DNA from: Nostoc sp. 'Peltigera membranacea cyanobiont' N6 | GTDB taxonomy: Bacteria > Cyanobacteriota > Cyanobacteriia > Cyanobacteriales > Nostocaceae | Assembly (NCBI RefSeq): GCF_002949735.1 | Contig: NZ_CP026681.1 | Location: forward strand, 3,734,501 to 3,798,500 | Direction: 5' to 3' | Length of the DNA stretch: 64,000 bases | Position numbers and translations under genes: made by a program | Part shown: in pieces, positions 8,113 through 16,790 of the stretch | Position numbering within the stretch: position 1 is the stretch's first letter | Layout: the number at the start of each line of letters is the position of its first letter | The notes under the pieces: generated by a model | What the model was told of the DNA's origin: nothing | What the model saw: only the letters and a program-made list of their open reading frames with translations | Database searches by the model: none

Positions 8113-9267
8113 ATGAAAAATTTTGTTTTTTACAACCCAGTCAAAATCCTGTTTGGCAAAGGTCAAATCGCCAATATTGCTACTGAAATTCCTGCTGATG
8201 CCAAAATTCTCATTACCTACGGTGGCGGTAGCATCAAAACTAACGGTGTTTATGACCAGGTGAAGTCTGCATTGTCTGGACGGAATGTATTTGAGTTTGG
8301 TGGAATCGAACCCAATCCTCACCTAGAAACCCTCTTGAAAGCGGTTGAAATAGTACGGAATGAGGGAATAGACTTTCTCCTTGCTGTCGGTGGTGGTTCC
8401 GTTTTGGATGGCACTAAGTTTATTGCTGCTGCGGTTCCCTTTGTGGGCGATCCTTGGGATATCCTCGCCAAGAATGCACCTGTAAAGGCTGCTGTGCCCT
8501 TCGGTACAGTTTTGACTTTACCTGCAACCGGTTCGGAGATGAATACTAATTCGGTTGTCACGAAGTGGGAAACCCAAGAAAAATTACCTTTCAGCAGTCC
8601 TTTGGTGTTTCCTCGTTTTTCTGTTCTCGACCCAGAATCGACTTTTTCCCTACCTGTACGGCAAATTAGTAATGGAATTGTTGATGCTTATACCCATGTG
8701 ATGGAACAGTATTTGACTTATCCGGTCAATGCGCCACTACAAGACCAGATGGCTGAATCAATCTTAAAAACGCTGATTGAGGAGGGGCCAAAAACTTTAG
8801 CCAATCCCCAAGACTATGATGCACGGGCTAATGTAATGTGGTCTGCGACATTGGCACTTAATGGGTTAATTGGTGTAGGAGTACCCCAAGATTGGGCAAC
8901 TCACATGATTGGGCATGAATTAACAGCACTGCATGGTTTGGATCATGCTCAAACTTTGGCTATTGTGCTACCCAGCACCCTAACAATTAAACGCGATCGC
9001 AAATGGCAAAAACTCCTACAATATGCCCAGCGAGTTTGGGGAATTGTCGATGGCAGTGAGGAAGAACGGGTTACTGAAGCGATCGCTAAAACTCGCCATT
9101 TCTTCGAGTCTGTTGGTGTACGCACCCGCTTATCTGATTATGGTGTTGGACTTGATACCATTCCTGTAATTATTGAGCGTTTTGAAAAGCGCGGTACTGT
9201 AGCTTTGGGCGAATACAAAGATGTTAATTCTCAGGTAGTCGAGCAGATTTTAACTCTTTCAGCATAA
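8113..9267 (+). CDS. yqhD: NADPH-dependent aldehyde reductase, YqhD-like iron-type ADH
   Basis: Reduces toxic aldehydes with NADPH. 384 residues, full length. Cofactor loops are ITYGGGS (about 34-40) and AVGGGSVLDGTK (91-102). The four metal ligands of the family fall at D191, H195, H264 and H278, each three positions before the E. coli YqhD ligands D194, H198, H267 and H281. The GGS of the cofactor site favours NADPH. It is the only intact dehydrogenase of this island; the genes downstream on the other strand are broken. An AraC-type regulator 3 kb away belongs to the family that includes YqhC, the yqhD activator in E. coli. Confidence 0.93.
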   Translation: MKNFVFYNPVKILFGKGQIANIATEIPADAKILITYGGGSIKTNGVYDQVKSALSGRNVFEFGGIEPNPHLETLLKAVEIVRNEGIDFLLAVGGGSVLDGTKFIAAAVPFVGDPWDILAKNAPVKAAVPFGTVLTLPATGSEMNTNSVVTKWETQEKLPFSSPLVFPRFSVLDPESTFSLPVRQISNGIVDAYTHVMEQYLTYPVNAPLQDQMAESILKTLIEEGPKTLANPQDYDARANVMWSATLALNGLIGVGVPQDWATHMIGHELTALHGLDHAQTLAIVLPSTLTIKRDRKWQKLLQYAQRVWGIVDGSEEERVTEAIAKTRHFFESVGVRTRLSDYGVGLDTIPVIIERFEKRGTVALGEYKDVNSQVVEQILTLSA

Positions 9268-9269
9268 AC

Positions 9270-9530
9270 CGGGCGGCACGCCAACATACCCGATCGCTCC
9301 ACCAGGACGCGCAATGCCGATCGCTGTTGCCATTCAGGTTCACTGCCAACACACTCAAGTACTGACTCTGCACCACCTTGGGTCATCTCTTTCACCGCCG
9401 CGATCGCTTCTTCACCTCGACTGCTGACAACATCCGTTGCACCAAAACGTCGCGCAATCTCCAGCCGCGATGGGTGTTGTGTCTGGCGGGATCTCCACTC
9501 ACTGCAACGGCATCACGGTTGGCGATGAAC
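9270..9530 (-). pseudogene. Zinc-type alcohol dehydrogenase fragment
   Basis: The minus strand carries pieces of the Rossmann domain in shifting frames: QHPSRLEIARRFGATDVVSS, then GGAESVLECVGSEPEW, then after a frameshift RPGGAIGYVGVPP. This is the medium-chain zinc alcohol dehydrogenase family. The zinc-binding N-terminal domain is missing, the nucleotide loop is deleted, and the fragment is cut just after the stop of the yqhD-like gene. It lies directly downstream of the SDR pseudogene on the same strand. Confidence 0.75.
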
Positions 9531-9531
9531 T

Positions 9532-10310
9532 TCACTGCACCGTTTGACCGCCATCAATGACCAAGGTGTGTCCGATGATGAAGGCAGCCGCGTCCGAACA
9601 CAGCCAGAGGACGGCATTGGCAATTTCTTCGGGCTGTCCCATCCGTCCGACCGGCTCCTCTGAGATTACCAGCTCGCGTCCTTCAATAGTGCCGCCAGTG
9701 AAGCGAACCATCATCGGTGTGTCAATGTAACCGGGGGCAACGGCGTTGACGCGGATGTTCTGCGAGGCGTAGTCGAGAGCCGCCGACTTTGTGAGTCCGA
9801 TCGTGCCATGTTTTGCGGCGGTGTATGCGGCTCCGCCCTTGATGCCTATGACCCCAGCACCCGATGATGTGTTCACGATTGCGCCACCGCCTTGCTTGAG
9901 TAGCAGCGGAATTTCATACTTCATGCACAGAAAAACGCCGCGCAGGTCGATGTCTACGATCCGATCCCACTCTTCCTCTTCGATTTCTGCTGTTGCTGCA
10001 TTCTTCTGCTCCACACCAGCGTTGTTGAAGGCAAAGTCCAGCCGCCCGAAGGTCTCGATGGTCTTGGCCAGAGCAGCCTTCACATCCTCGGCCTGCGTCA
10101 CGTCGCACCTGACGGCGATCGCCTGTCCGCCGAGTTCCTCGATCGTGCGGGCAGTTTCTTGATTGCTCTGTTCTGAAACGTCAGCGACGCGACCACCACA
10201 TTAGCACCCTCACGGGCAAATGCCAGCGCCGTAGCTCGACCAATGCCGTTGGCTGCTCCGGTCACAAACGCAACTTTTCCTGTGTAGTTTCTATTCTCAT
10301 TCATCGTCAT
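9532..10310 (-). pseudogene. Short-chain dehydrogenase/reductase, frameshifted
   Basis: A classical SDR in two frames. N-terminal part from the ATG at 10310 or 10304: GKVAFVTGAANGIGRATALA (TGxxxGIG cofactor motif), then VVVA. In the next frame DVSEQSNQETARTIEELGG leads into FAFNNAG, the catalytic serine region NTSSGAG, YTAAKHG (YxxxK) and the C-terminal IIGHTLVIDGG. One frameshift near 10180-10195 separates them. All catalytic residues survive, so the lesion is recent or a sequencing error. A GGAG site precedes the start. The GC-rich codon use differs from neighbouring cyanobacterial genes, suggesting transfer. Confidence 0.8.
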
Positions 10311-10323
10311 TATTTTTCTCCAG

Positions 10324-10743
10324 TTATTCAGATTTAAGCGATGCCATATCAATCACAAAGCGGTACTTTACATCAGACTTGAGCAGGCGATCGTAGGCTT
10401 CGTTGACTTTCTGGATAGGAATCACTTCGACATCCGCAGTGATGTTGTGCTTGCCGCAAAAATCAAGCATCTCCTGGGTTTCGGGAATGCCACCAATGTT
10501 AGAGCCGGAGAGACTGCGACGCGCCACAAGTAGGCTGAATGCCGCAACTTCCAGAGGCTTTGGAGGTGCGCCAACAAGGGTAATATTGCCGTCGCGCCCC
10601 AGCAGGTTGAGATAGGCATTGATGTCATGGTTAGCAGAAACGGTGTAGAGGATGAAATCGAAGCTGCCAGCGTGTTTCTGCATCTCGTCAGCATTGCGAG
10701 AGACGACCACTTCATCCGCACCGAGGCGGAGTGCGTCTTCCTT
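10324..10743 (-). pseudogene. C-terminal part of a zinc alcohol dehydrogenase (AdhC/YahK-like)
   Basis: About 140 codons of the cofactor-binding and C-terminal region: RLGADEVVVSRNADEMQKHA, then GSFDFILYTVSANHDIN, GRDGNITLVGAPP, and VNEAYDRLLKSDVKYRFVID at the end. A complete member has about 350 residues; everything before about residue 210 is missing. The homology runs upstream of the first ATG to about 10743 and stops abruptly at a junction with a cupin fragment. It is presumably non-functional. It was probably transcribed with the SDR 14 bases downstream. Confidence 0.8.
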
Positions 10744-10758
10744 TTTATATAGATACTC

Positions 10759-10869
10759 CTATTGATTTACGTTTGATGTCTGGTATTGCTTGTCACTGAC
10801 CTTTTCCAGCCAGTCCACTGGCTTACCGTCGATCGCCTCCTGAAGGGCAATGTACAGGTAGATCGCCGA
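10759..10869 (-). pseudogene. C-terminal cupin fragment
   Basis: About 35 codons ending at the stop at 10759: IALQEAIDGKPVDWLEKVSD. This nearly repeats the C-terminus of the intact cupin at 11582-11983 (IAIQEWLDGKPVDWLEHVSD). It shows that a second copy of the cupin gene once lay here and was deleted together with the 5' part of the alcohol dehydrogenase. Confidence 0.75.
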
Positions 10870-11040
10870 ATTTTAGATTTAAAATTTTGGATTTTGAATT
10901 GAAGATTCAAAATTTAAAAAGGTCTGAGAGCAAGCGAATTTAAACGCGAGAATAAATCTAAAATCTAAAATCTAAAATTACTTGACAGAGGCAATGACTT
11001 GATAGCTTGGGGTCAATCTAAAATCTAAAATCCAAAATTG
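10870..11040. repeat. Low-complexity aaaatctaaaat repeats
   Basis: Several imperfect copies of aaaatctaaaat, direct and inverted, fill the spacer between the cupin fragment and the cyclophilin-like gene. No gene is seen. Confidence 0.6.
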
Positions 11041-11051
11041 ATTGACCCTCT

Positions 11052-11534
11052 TTATTGCGATTGAACAAGCTCGATTGTCACTTTTACAGAGCCAGGGACA
11101 TTAAATGCCTCAATGCCACCATCTATTTTTCCGAGGATAACGAGTCCGTTGGCGTATCCAGAATCGCTGTAATACATCGCCAAATTCCCCCAGGGAGAGT
11201 AATAAGCAATATCTCCAACAGCAGGATCGCTGCCTGGGGGTGCATCTTTTGTAGATAATCTTTTTGGCAGATAACTGATTTTTTCGGTTCTCGCGTAATC
11301 TTCTAAGGTCAGCGTTAATGGCAGCAGAGAAATAAAATCCTGAGTGGTTTTGCTATCGATCAAAGTGGCTGTAACAACTTTATCTTTCACCTTGATGTTT
11401 ATGTTCATACTCTCTGCCTGCTTGGTTGATATTTCAGTTGGCATCTTCGACGAGGCACTGCTAGTCATACTGTTGTCGGCACGGCAGGCTGAGTAACTCA
11501 GGGACATCACTAAGGCGAGAGCCAAAATCAGCAT
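11052..11534 (-). CDS. Cyclophilin-like fold protein, putative lipoprotein
   Basis: 160 residues from ATG. A hydrophobic N-terminus (MLILALALVMSLSYSAC) ends in a Cys that could be a lipoprotein site, although Y at -3 is atypical. Residues about 45-158 match the compact cyclophilin-like domain often seen in small bacterial proteins (LLPLTLTLEDYARTEKI ... GDIAYYSPWGNLAMYY ... LVILGKIDGG). It probably lacks peptidyl-prolyl isomerase activity, as these domains do not keep the active-site arginine. Such genes often sit beside cupin and dehydrogenase genes, as here. Confidence 0.78.
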   Translation of the reverse strand: MLILALALVMSLSYSACRADNSMTSSASSKMPTEISTKQAESMNINIKVKDKVVTATLIDSKTTQDFISLLPLTLTLEDYARTEKISYLPKRLSTKDAPPGSDPAVGDIAYYSPWGNLAMYYSDSGYANGLVILGKIDGGIEAFNVPGSVKVTIELVQSQ

Positions 11535-11581
11535 TCTCTGCTGGCAGTTTTTCCCCTTGATGGAAAACTATCTCAAAAGCA

Positions 11582-11983
11582 CTAAGATTTTCCTCCATAC
11601 TGCTCATCGCTGACATGCTCCAGCCAGTCCACAGGCTTACCATCGAGCCATTCCTGAATGGCGATGTGTGTCATCGCTGTGGTTGGCGTGGCACCGTGCC
11701 AATGTTTCTCACCCGGCTCAAACCAGATCGCGTCCCCCGAACGAATTTCTTCAATAGGACCGCCCCATCGCTGTACAAGTCCGTAGCCCGCCGTCACGAT
11801 TAGGGTCTGTCCTAAGGGGTGGGTGTGCCATGCTGTCCGAGCGCCTGGCTCGAAGGTGACACTGGCACCAGACGTGCGTGCTGGATCGTGTGCCTCGAAC
11901 AGGGGATCAATGCGGACAGTACCGCTAAAATACTCGTCAGGCCCTTTGGCGGAAGCCTGTGAGCCACTTCGTTTGATGTCCAT
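11582..11983 (-). CDS. Cupin-domain protein
   Basis: 133 residues, a single cupin barrel of the small type related to bacterial hydroxynitrile-lyase-like cupins. Metal-ligand motifs are TAWHTHPLGQ (two His) and EKHWHGA (His). The C-terminus IAIQEWLDGKPVDWLEHVSD is also present as a decayed duplicate at 10759. ATG start. The substrate cannot be read; the proteins are typically Mn/Fe-bound. It is probably co-transcribed with the cyclophilin-like lipoprotein 48 bases downstream. Confidence 0.85.
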   Translation of the reverse strand: MDIKRSGSQASAKGPDEYFSGTVRIDPLFEAHDPARTSGASVTFEPGARTAWHTHPLGQTLIVTAGYGLVQRWGGPIEEIRSGDAIWFEPGEKHWHGATPTTAMTHIAIQEWLDGKPVDWLEHVSDEQYGGKS

Positions 11984-12317
11984 GTCTTTATTCCTTTACT
12001 TGATGTCCTGCATGGTTAGTATCCCAATCCTACAGATGGAGTAGCGATCGCTTCCTCTATCAGTAGGGATGGGATTTTTTAAGAAGCAAGATTAGCCTTG
12101 ATACCCTGCATGGTTGCCAGTAAGTACATCTCTTGCCCAATCAAAACAGCGTTTTCTCCAAAAATCCAGAATGCTTACAATCAGCCGGAATCGCTTTCAT
12201 TGCTTTAGTCTCATTCTAAGAATCCTCAAGAACAAGCAATAGAACGATCGTCTAAGATAGTTGTACAATTCTGCAAACTTAGAAATAAATGCTACTAAAA
12301 CGAAAGAAAAGTCCAAT

Positions 12318-12612
12318 ATGGATTTAATGAACGATCGGCAGGTAAAGCGCGAGGCAGATAGAGTGCAAGCCAACCGAGACGAATTGGCCCAGCGTATCTC
12401 CCAGGCGATTCGCGCTGATGGGACGATCGAGCCGCTCAAGGGCTTGTATCTTCATCGATTCTCCTCGCCTAGATCAGCCTGTCATGCTGTTTATGTCCCA
12501 GCCTTTTGTGTAATCGCCCAGGGCAGTAAAGAAGTGCTTTTGGGTAACGATCGCTATCAGTACGATCCTGTACATTATCTGCTGGCGATGGTCGAATTGC
12601 CGATTTTGACAC
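12318..12612 (+). pseudogene. AraC-type regulator, N-terminal domain only
   Basis: About 98 residues of the AraC_N ligand-binding domain (MDLMNDRQVKREADRVQANR ... GLYLHRFSSPRSACHAVYVP ... CVIAQGSKEVLLGNDRYQYD), ending at YLLAMVELPI. The rest of the domain and the two helix-turn-helices are missing. From about 12606 the frame runs into the hairpin end of an IS200/IS605-like remnant and stops at 12662. It cannot bind DNA as it stands. It is divergent from the cupin operon, the usual position for its regulator; E. coli YqhC has the same architecture. Confidence 0.8.
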
Positions 12613-12613
12613 T

Positions 12614-12884
12614 CTCAGGGCTGAAGCCTCTGAGATTCTCCGGACAGAGTAAACTTAGGTAACGCCCAAAGTCTAACTCTCGCTACATTAGACTTAAAAC
12701 CTTCATTCCAACCAATTACTAATGTTCCAATGTTGTATCTTAGGCAGTGGACAATAATTAATTTTGCTGCTTTGTTAATACCATCTCTCATTTGATGGTT
12801 GCGTTTACGGGTTACTTTGTCTAGGCAATTATTCCAATAGGCTTCTGGTTTACCCTCTTTTATATTCCTATGATAATTCTCTTT
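12614..12884 (-). mobile_element. IS200/IS605-type element remnant with tnpB fragment
   Basis: The minus strand from about 12881 reads ENYHRNIKEGKPEAYWNNCL, then DKVTRKRNHQMRDGINKAAK, then LIIVHCLRYNIGTLVIGWNE. This is the central region of TnpB (the RNRQMRDxVNKAAR...IVxGWN motif). The N-terminus and the C-terminal RuvC/zinc-ribbon part are deleted. The lower end has an imperfect hairpin at 12614-12634 (ctcagggctgaagcctctga) of the kind that forms IS200/IS605 ends. It interrupts the AraC regulator gene and abuts the end of the prenyltransferase gene. Confidence 0.75.
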
Positions 12885-12891
12885 TTACTTA

Positions 12892-13773
12892 TTAAAAAGA
12901 GCCAGCAATCATCCCAGCAAGTAAGATAAAACCAATCCACACGTTTTGCCGAAACATCTCACCATAAACAGGATTAGGTAAGTCTTGCTGTCTTAATCGC
13001 AGAGACTGCCAAACCCATCCGATAGTTGCAACTGCAAGGCTAATCCAGAAGGCAAAGCGCAGATGTATGAGGACACCTAACCAAGACAATAACAAAGTTG
13101 TGCCAGCAAAGAAAATTCCAATAGCGACAGGGGCATAATTCCCAAAAAATAGGGCACTAGAATTAACACCAATGCGGCGATCGTCTTCCTTGTCGCTCAT
13201 GGCGTAAACTGTATCAAATCCCAGTGTCCACAGTACGGTTGCGCCCCAAAGTAACCAAGTTGGTTGGGAGATAGTTTGGGTAACTGCACTCCAGCTAATC
13301 AATACCCCAAAACCCCAAGCGATTGAAAGCACGAGTTGCGGTACAGGAAACACCCGCTTTGCGCCTGGATAAAGAACAATTACGGGCACTGCTGCCACAC
13401 ATAACCAGAAACTCAGGGGGTTAAGGTAAAAGGCCAGGATAGCTGCACATACTAGGGATACGATCGCAACTACAATCCCAACTTTCACAGACAAGGCGCG
13501 AGAAGCCAGGGGGCGATCGCGCGTTCTCTCTACTTCTGGATCGATATCCCGATCCCACAAATCATTGATAACGCACCCAGCCGCACTCGTGGCCAGAGTA
13601 CCCAATATAATCACACCAACCAGAGGTAAAGGTGGTTTCCCTGAAGCTGCCAAAAACACAGCCCAAAGGGCAGGAATCATTAAAATTAACCGTCCTTCTG
13701 GTTTATGCCAGCGCAAAAGCCGGATAATTACAAGCCAAACTGGTTTCTGGGGGCGTTCTGGTGTCCTTAACAT
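12892..13773 (-). CDS. 4-hydroxybenzoate polyprenyltransferase (UbiA family)
   Basis: Prenylates 4-hydroxybenzoate in plastoquinone synthesis at the membrane. 293 residues from the ATG at 13773 (MLRTPERPQKPVWLV). The frame is open for 57 more codons upstream only because of a minisatellite, and that extension is Pro-rich noise. The first Asp-rich motif is NDLWDRDIDPEVERTRDRPL (about 78-97) and the second is DTVYAMSDKEDDRRIG. There are about eight to nine hydrophobic segments. It stands alone in its strand, convergent with the tnpB-disrupted region. Confidence 0.93.
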   Translation of the reverse strand: MLRTPERPQKPVWLVIIRLLRWHKPEGRLILMIPALWAVFLAASGKPPLPLVGVIILGTLATSAAGCVINDLWDRDIDPEVERTRDRPLASRALSVKVGIVVAIVSLVCAAILAFYLNPLSFWLCVAAVPVIVLYPGAKRVFPVPQLVLSIAWGFGVLISWSAVTQTISQPTWLLWGATVLWTLGFDTVYAMSDKEDDRRIGVNSSALFFGNYAPVAIGIFFAGTTLLLSWLGVLIHLRFAFWISLAVATIGWVWQSLRLRQQDLPNPVYGEMFRQNVWIGFILLAGMIAGSF

Positions 13774-13778
13774 AAGAT

Positions 13779-13892
13779 TGGGGATTGGGGAAGGTGGGGG
13801 CCACTCTGGGGATAAGGGGTAATGGGGATTGGCGGCAATGGGATTGGGGAAGGTGGGGGCCACTCTGGGGATAAGGGGGATTGGGCATGGGT
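13779..13892. repeat. Minisatellite of about 60-base units
   Basis: Two long units share gattggggaaggtggggg followed by ccactctggggataagggg. They lie directly upstream of the prenyltransferase start, so they must overlap its leader or promoter. They keep a frame open in phase with that gene but encode no family-like sequence. Confidence 0.85.
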
Positions 13893-14255
13893 TATTCTCA
13901 TTCTCTTCCTTGTGTCCTTCATCCTTGCCATTACCCATTCCCAATGCCTAGTTCACACATCTTTACATCTATAGAATAACGTTATTTGTTATTTGTAAAA
14001 ACATCATCTAAAGTGGCAACTTTAAATATCTTTAAACAGTCACTAGCGTTAGGAGCATTAGGGTGAATATACTTACCTCAGTTGCCCTCAACGAAACTGA
14101 GTTGCAAGTGCTGAGTATTTTTACTCAATACGGGCTAAACCCCCGCTACCGCTAACAGCACTTAGTCAGAGTAAGTGAGTTTTAATTAATATCAGTGCCA
14201 GCTACTCCGACATACCACCGTTTGCCATCATTTCTTAATAGAGAGAGAAAACTAG

Positions 14256-15908
14256 ATGCAGAATTTAGTTTCGGCTAGCTGGGAGAGTGTTCCAACTCAA
14301 CCACCTAAGCAAGATCGGATTATTGCTGCCATTGACTTGGGAACAAATTCTCTACACATGGTAGTAGTCAAAATTGACCCAACGCTACCAGCCTTCAGCA
14401 TTATCGCCAAAGAAAAAGAAACCGTCAGACTTGGCGATCGCAATCTTACCACTGGAGAACTCAAACCAGAGATCGTTAAAAAGGCGATCGCTGCTTTAGG
14501 ACGCTTCCAAGAAGTTGCCAAAACCATCAATGCGGAAACAATCATTGCTGTGGCAACTAGTGCCGTGCGCGAAGCCCCCAATGGTAAAGATTTTTTGCAC
14601 AGAGTAGAAAAGGAGTTGGGTTTAAGCGTTAACTTGATTTCTGGTCAAGAAGAAGCGCGACGAATCTACCTTGGCGTGCTGTCGGGAATGGAATTTCATA
14701 ACCAACCCCATATCATTGTTGATATTGGCGGTGGTTCGACAGAATTAATTTTGGGCGATAGTCACCAAGCACGCACTCTCACCAGTACCAAAGTCGGTGC
14801 AGTGCGACTCACTAGCGAGTTAATCACCACCGATCCCATCAGCAACACGGAGTTTCAGTATCTGCAAGCATACGCACGCGGGATGTTAGAACGTTCCGTG
14901 GATGAGGTATTGGCAAATTTCCAGATTGAGGAATCTCCCCGTTTGGTGGGTACATCTGGCACGATTGAAACCCTGGCGATGATTCATGCACGAGAAAATT
15001 TAGGTGTTATTCCTTCCACTCTTAATGGCTACCAGTTTAGTCTTAAAGACTTGCAAGAGTTGGTAACTCGCTTGCGGAAACTGAGTAATTCAGAAAAGAT
15101 TGAGATTCCTGGTATGCCAGACAAACGGTCGGAAGTTATACTGGCTGGTGCAGTAATATTACAGGAAGCAATGACCCTTTTGGGTAGTGAATCCATCACA
15201 GTTTGCGAGCGTTCTCTGAGGGAAGGCGTAATCGTAGACTGGATGTTAGCGCACGGTTTGATTGAAGATAAGCTCCGCTACCAAAGTTCAGTTCGGGAGC
15301 GGAATGTTCTAAAAATTGCTAATAAATACGACGTCAATTTAGAATATAGCGATCGCGTCGCCAAATTTACCGAGAGTTTATTTGACCAAACTCAAGGTAC
15401 GTTACATCACTGGGGATCTGACGAGCGACAACTGTTGTGGACAGCCGCAATATTACACAATTGCGGGCATTATGTCAGTCACTCGTCTCATCACAAGCAC
15501 TCTTACTATTTAATTCGCAATGGTGAATTACTTGGTTATACAGAAACCGAGATTGAAATCATAGCCAATTTAGCTCGTTATCATCGCAAATCGCCACCCA
15601 AGAAAAAACATGAAATTTACCAGAGTATGCTGACTAAAGAGCAATGCCAAATGGTTAGTCAATTGAGTGCCATTCTGAGATTAGCAGTGGCATTAGACAG
15701 ACGACAAATTGGTGCGATCGCTCAAGTGCAATGTGAGTATTATCAACAACTTCAGCAGGTAAACCTGCTGATTTTTCCATCTCAACCCGATGATGACTGC
15801 GCTTTAGAACTTTGGAGCTTAGATTATAAAAAAGGAGTTTTTGAGGAAGAATTTGGAGTAAAACTAGTAGCTAGTTTAGAAAAGTCTAGCGGTGCTAACT
15901 TGTTTTAG
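14256..15908 (+). CDS. ppx: Exopolyphosphatase / guanosine pentaphosphatase (Ppx/GppA)
   Basis: Hydrolyses terminal phosphates of polyphosphate and possibly pppGpp. 550 residues. The actin-like ATPase fold covers about 20-325 with AAIDLGTNSLHMVVV, the glutamate region REAPNG and VDIGGGSTELILG. A C-terminal HD-type helical domain (about 330-520) contains HNCGHYVSHSSHHKHS. ATG start. Single gene; a stem-loop follows the stop. Together with PPK2 at 33.1 kb it gives the cell both synthesis and breakdown of polyphosphate. Confidence 0.93.
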   Translation: MQNLVSASWESVPTQPPKQDRIIAAIDLGTNSLHMVVVKIDPTLPAFSIIAKEKETVRLGDRNLTTGELKPEIVKKAIAALGRFQEVAKTINAETIIAVATSAVREAPNGKDFLHRVEKELGLSVNLISGQEEARRIYLGVLSGMEFHNQPHIIVDIGGGSTELILGDSHQARTLTSTKVGAVRLTSELITTDPISNTEFQYLQAYARGMLERSVDEVLANFQIEESPRLVGTSGTIETLAMIHARENLGVIPSTLNGYQFSLKDLQELVTRLRKLSNSEKIEIPGMPDKRSEVILAGAVILQEAMTLLGSESITVCERSLREGVIVDWMLAHGLIEDKLRYQSSVRERNVLKIANKYDVNLEYSDRVAKFTESLFDQTQGTLHHWGSDERQLLWTAAILHNCGHYVSHSSHHKHSYYLIRNGELLGYTETEIEIIANLARYHRKSPPKKKHEIYQSMLTKEQCQMVSQLSAILRLAVALDRRQIGAIAQVQCEYYQQLQQVNLLIFPSQPDDDCALELWSLDYKKGVFEEEFGVKLVASLEKSSGANLF

Positions 15909-15916
15909 AAAATAGA

Positions 15917-15940
15917 GTGCGTTACACTAGGCTAACGCAC
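15917..15940 (+). terminator. Hairpin after ppx
   Basis: Perfect 8-base stem gtgcgtta / taacgcac with an 8-base loop, starting 9 bases after the stop. There is no clear T tract, so intrinsic termination is only likely. Confidence 0.5.
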
Positions 15941-16272
15941 ATTTAACAAAAAAAGATTATTCATCTCAAGATAATTTCAAAATTTAAATAGACCTCATAT
16001 CTAATTTTGGCATCCTGCTTAAGGTTCAATTTATAAACTGTCCTAAGAAGCATTTAAAAATAAAGACTAGTAATTAGAATAGAGTTAACAATCTATTTCA
16101 TATAGGTTATGTTGCTATTGGATACTTGAGCCGGGAAAACTTAGGTATCCTTATTTAAAATTTCAATAAAGCAGTTAAGACTGCTTGCTTTTCTGCACTA
16201 AATCGCTCCAATCGCAGAAAAGCAAGGGCGTTGCTTATGTGACAAAAGTTTGTTGATAGAGCAATACCTACA
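15941..16272. other. Intergenic region with a long perfect hairpin
   Basis: No gene seen. It contains a 13-base perfect stem, cttgcttttctgc (16184-16196) and gcagaaaagcaag (16214-16226), with a 17-base loop. It could be a terminator, a small RNA element or a decayed mobile-element end. Confidence 0.45.
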
Positions 16273-16458
16273 TTAGCTGGATTCTAATGCTGCGGCTAAG
16301 AAAATTGCCAAGTAAGGTTCAAAAATATCTCGGACATCGCCCAAGGTAAGGTTGAGGCGATCCAAACTACGAACAGACGTGCTTTTAGAATTACCCAGGG
16401 AATATTTATAACGACCAAAAAGCAGGTTACTAATCTTGTGTTTAAGTTTTTGCATCAA
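16273..16458 (-). pseudogene. Possible N-terminal remnant of an MFS transporter
   Basis: 61 codons. The second half (LDRLNLTLGDVRDIFEPYLA then IFLAAALESS and stop) resembles the first helix region of a family of MFS permeases with a DVRDGLGPYLAIFL start. A real transporter would continue for over 300 residues. The first 25 residues are basic and look unrelated. It could instead be a genuine small protein. Confidence 0.35.
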
Positions 16459-16790
16459 TCTGCTTGGTCTGATTTAGTTACTATTAATATGTAAAGATTA
16501 ATGAGATGTAATCTTATTCGTCTATTTCTTCAGACTGATTGTCAGGAAAAAAATCAAATAAAATACATGATTTAAGGATGATTTTCTCGTCTAAAAATTG
16601 CTATGAGTAAGGAATATATAATGATTAGGCTGTTATTAGCAACACTTTGAGGGAGAGACAAACAAATATTACTCTTTGATAGCTTCTATTGTGAGAGTTT
16701 TTAATAAATACTAATCAGACTGGAGATAGATTCAAGTAAATGAGAAAATTACCAAAATATAGTTACAAATATTAATATTTTCCGTTTTGG
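16459..16790. other. Intergenic region upstream of the GT2 gene
   Basis: AT-rich, no gene or repeat seen. It presumably holds the promoter of the glycosyltransferase gene. Confidence 0.45.

Noticed and set aside
9378..10162. Plus-strand frames in the ADH/SDR region
   Set aside because: Antisense shadows of GC-rich dehydrogenase pseudogenes.
12067..12200. Minus-strand peptide FGENAVLIGQEMYLLATMQG upstream of the AraC fragment
   Set aside because: Short, no start codon and no family I recognise; it may be another relic but cannot be supported.
13774..13944. N-terminal extension of the prenyltransferase
   Set aside because: It is encoded by minisatellite sequence; family similarity begins at the ATG at 13773.
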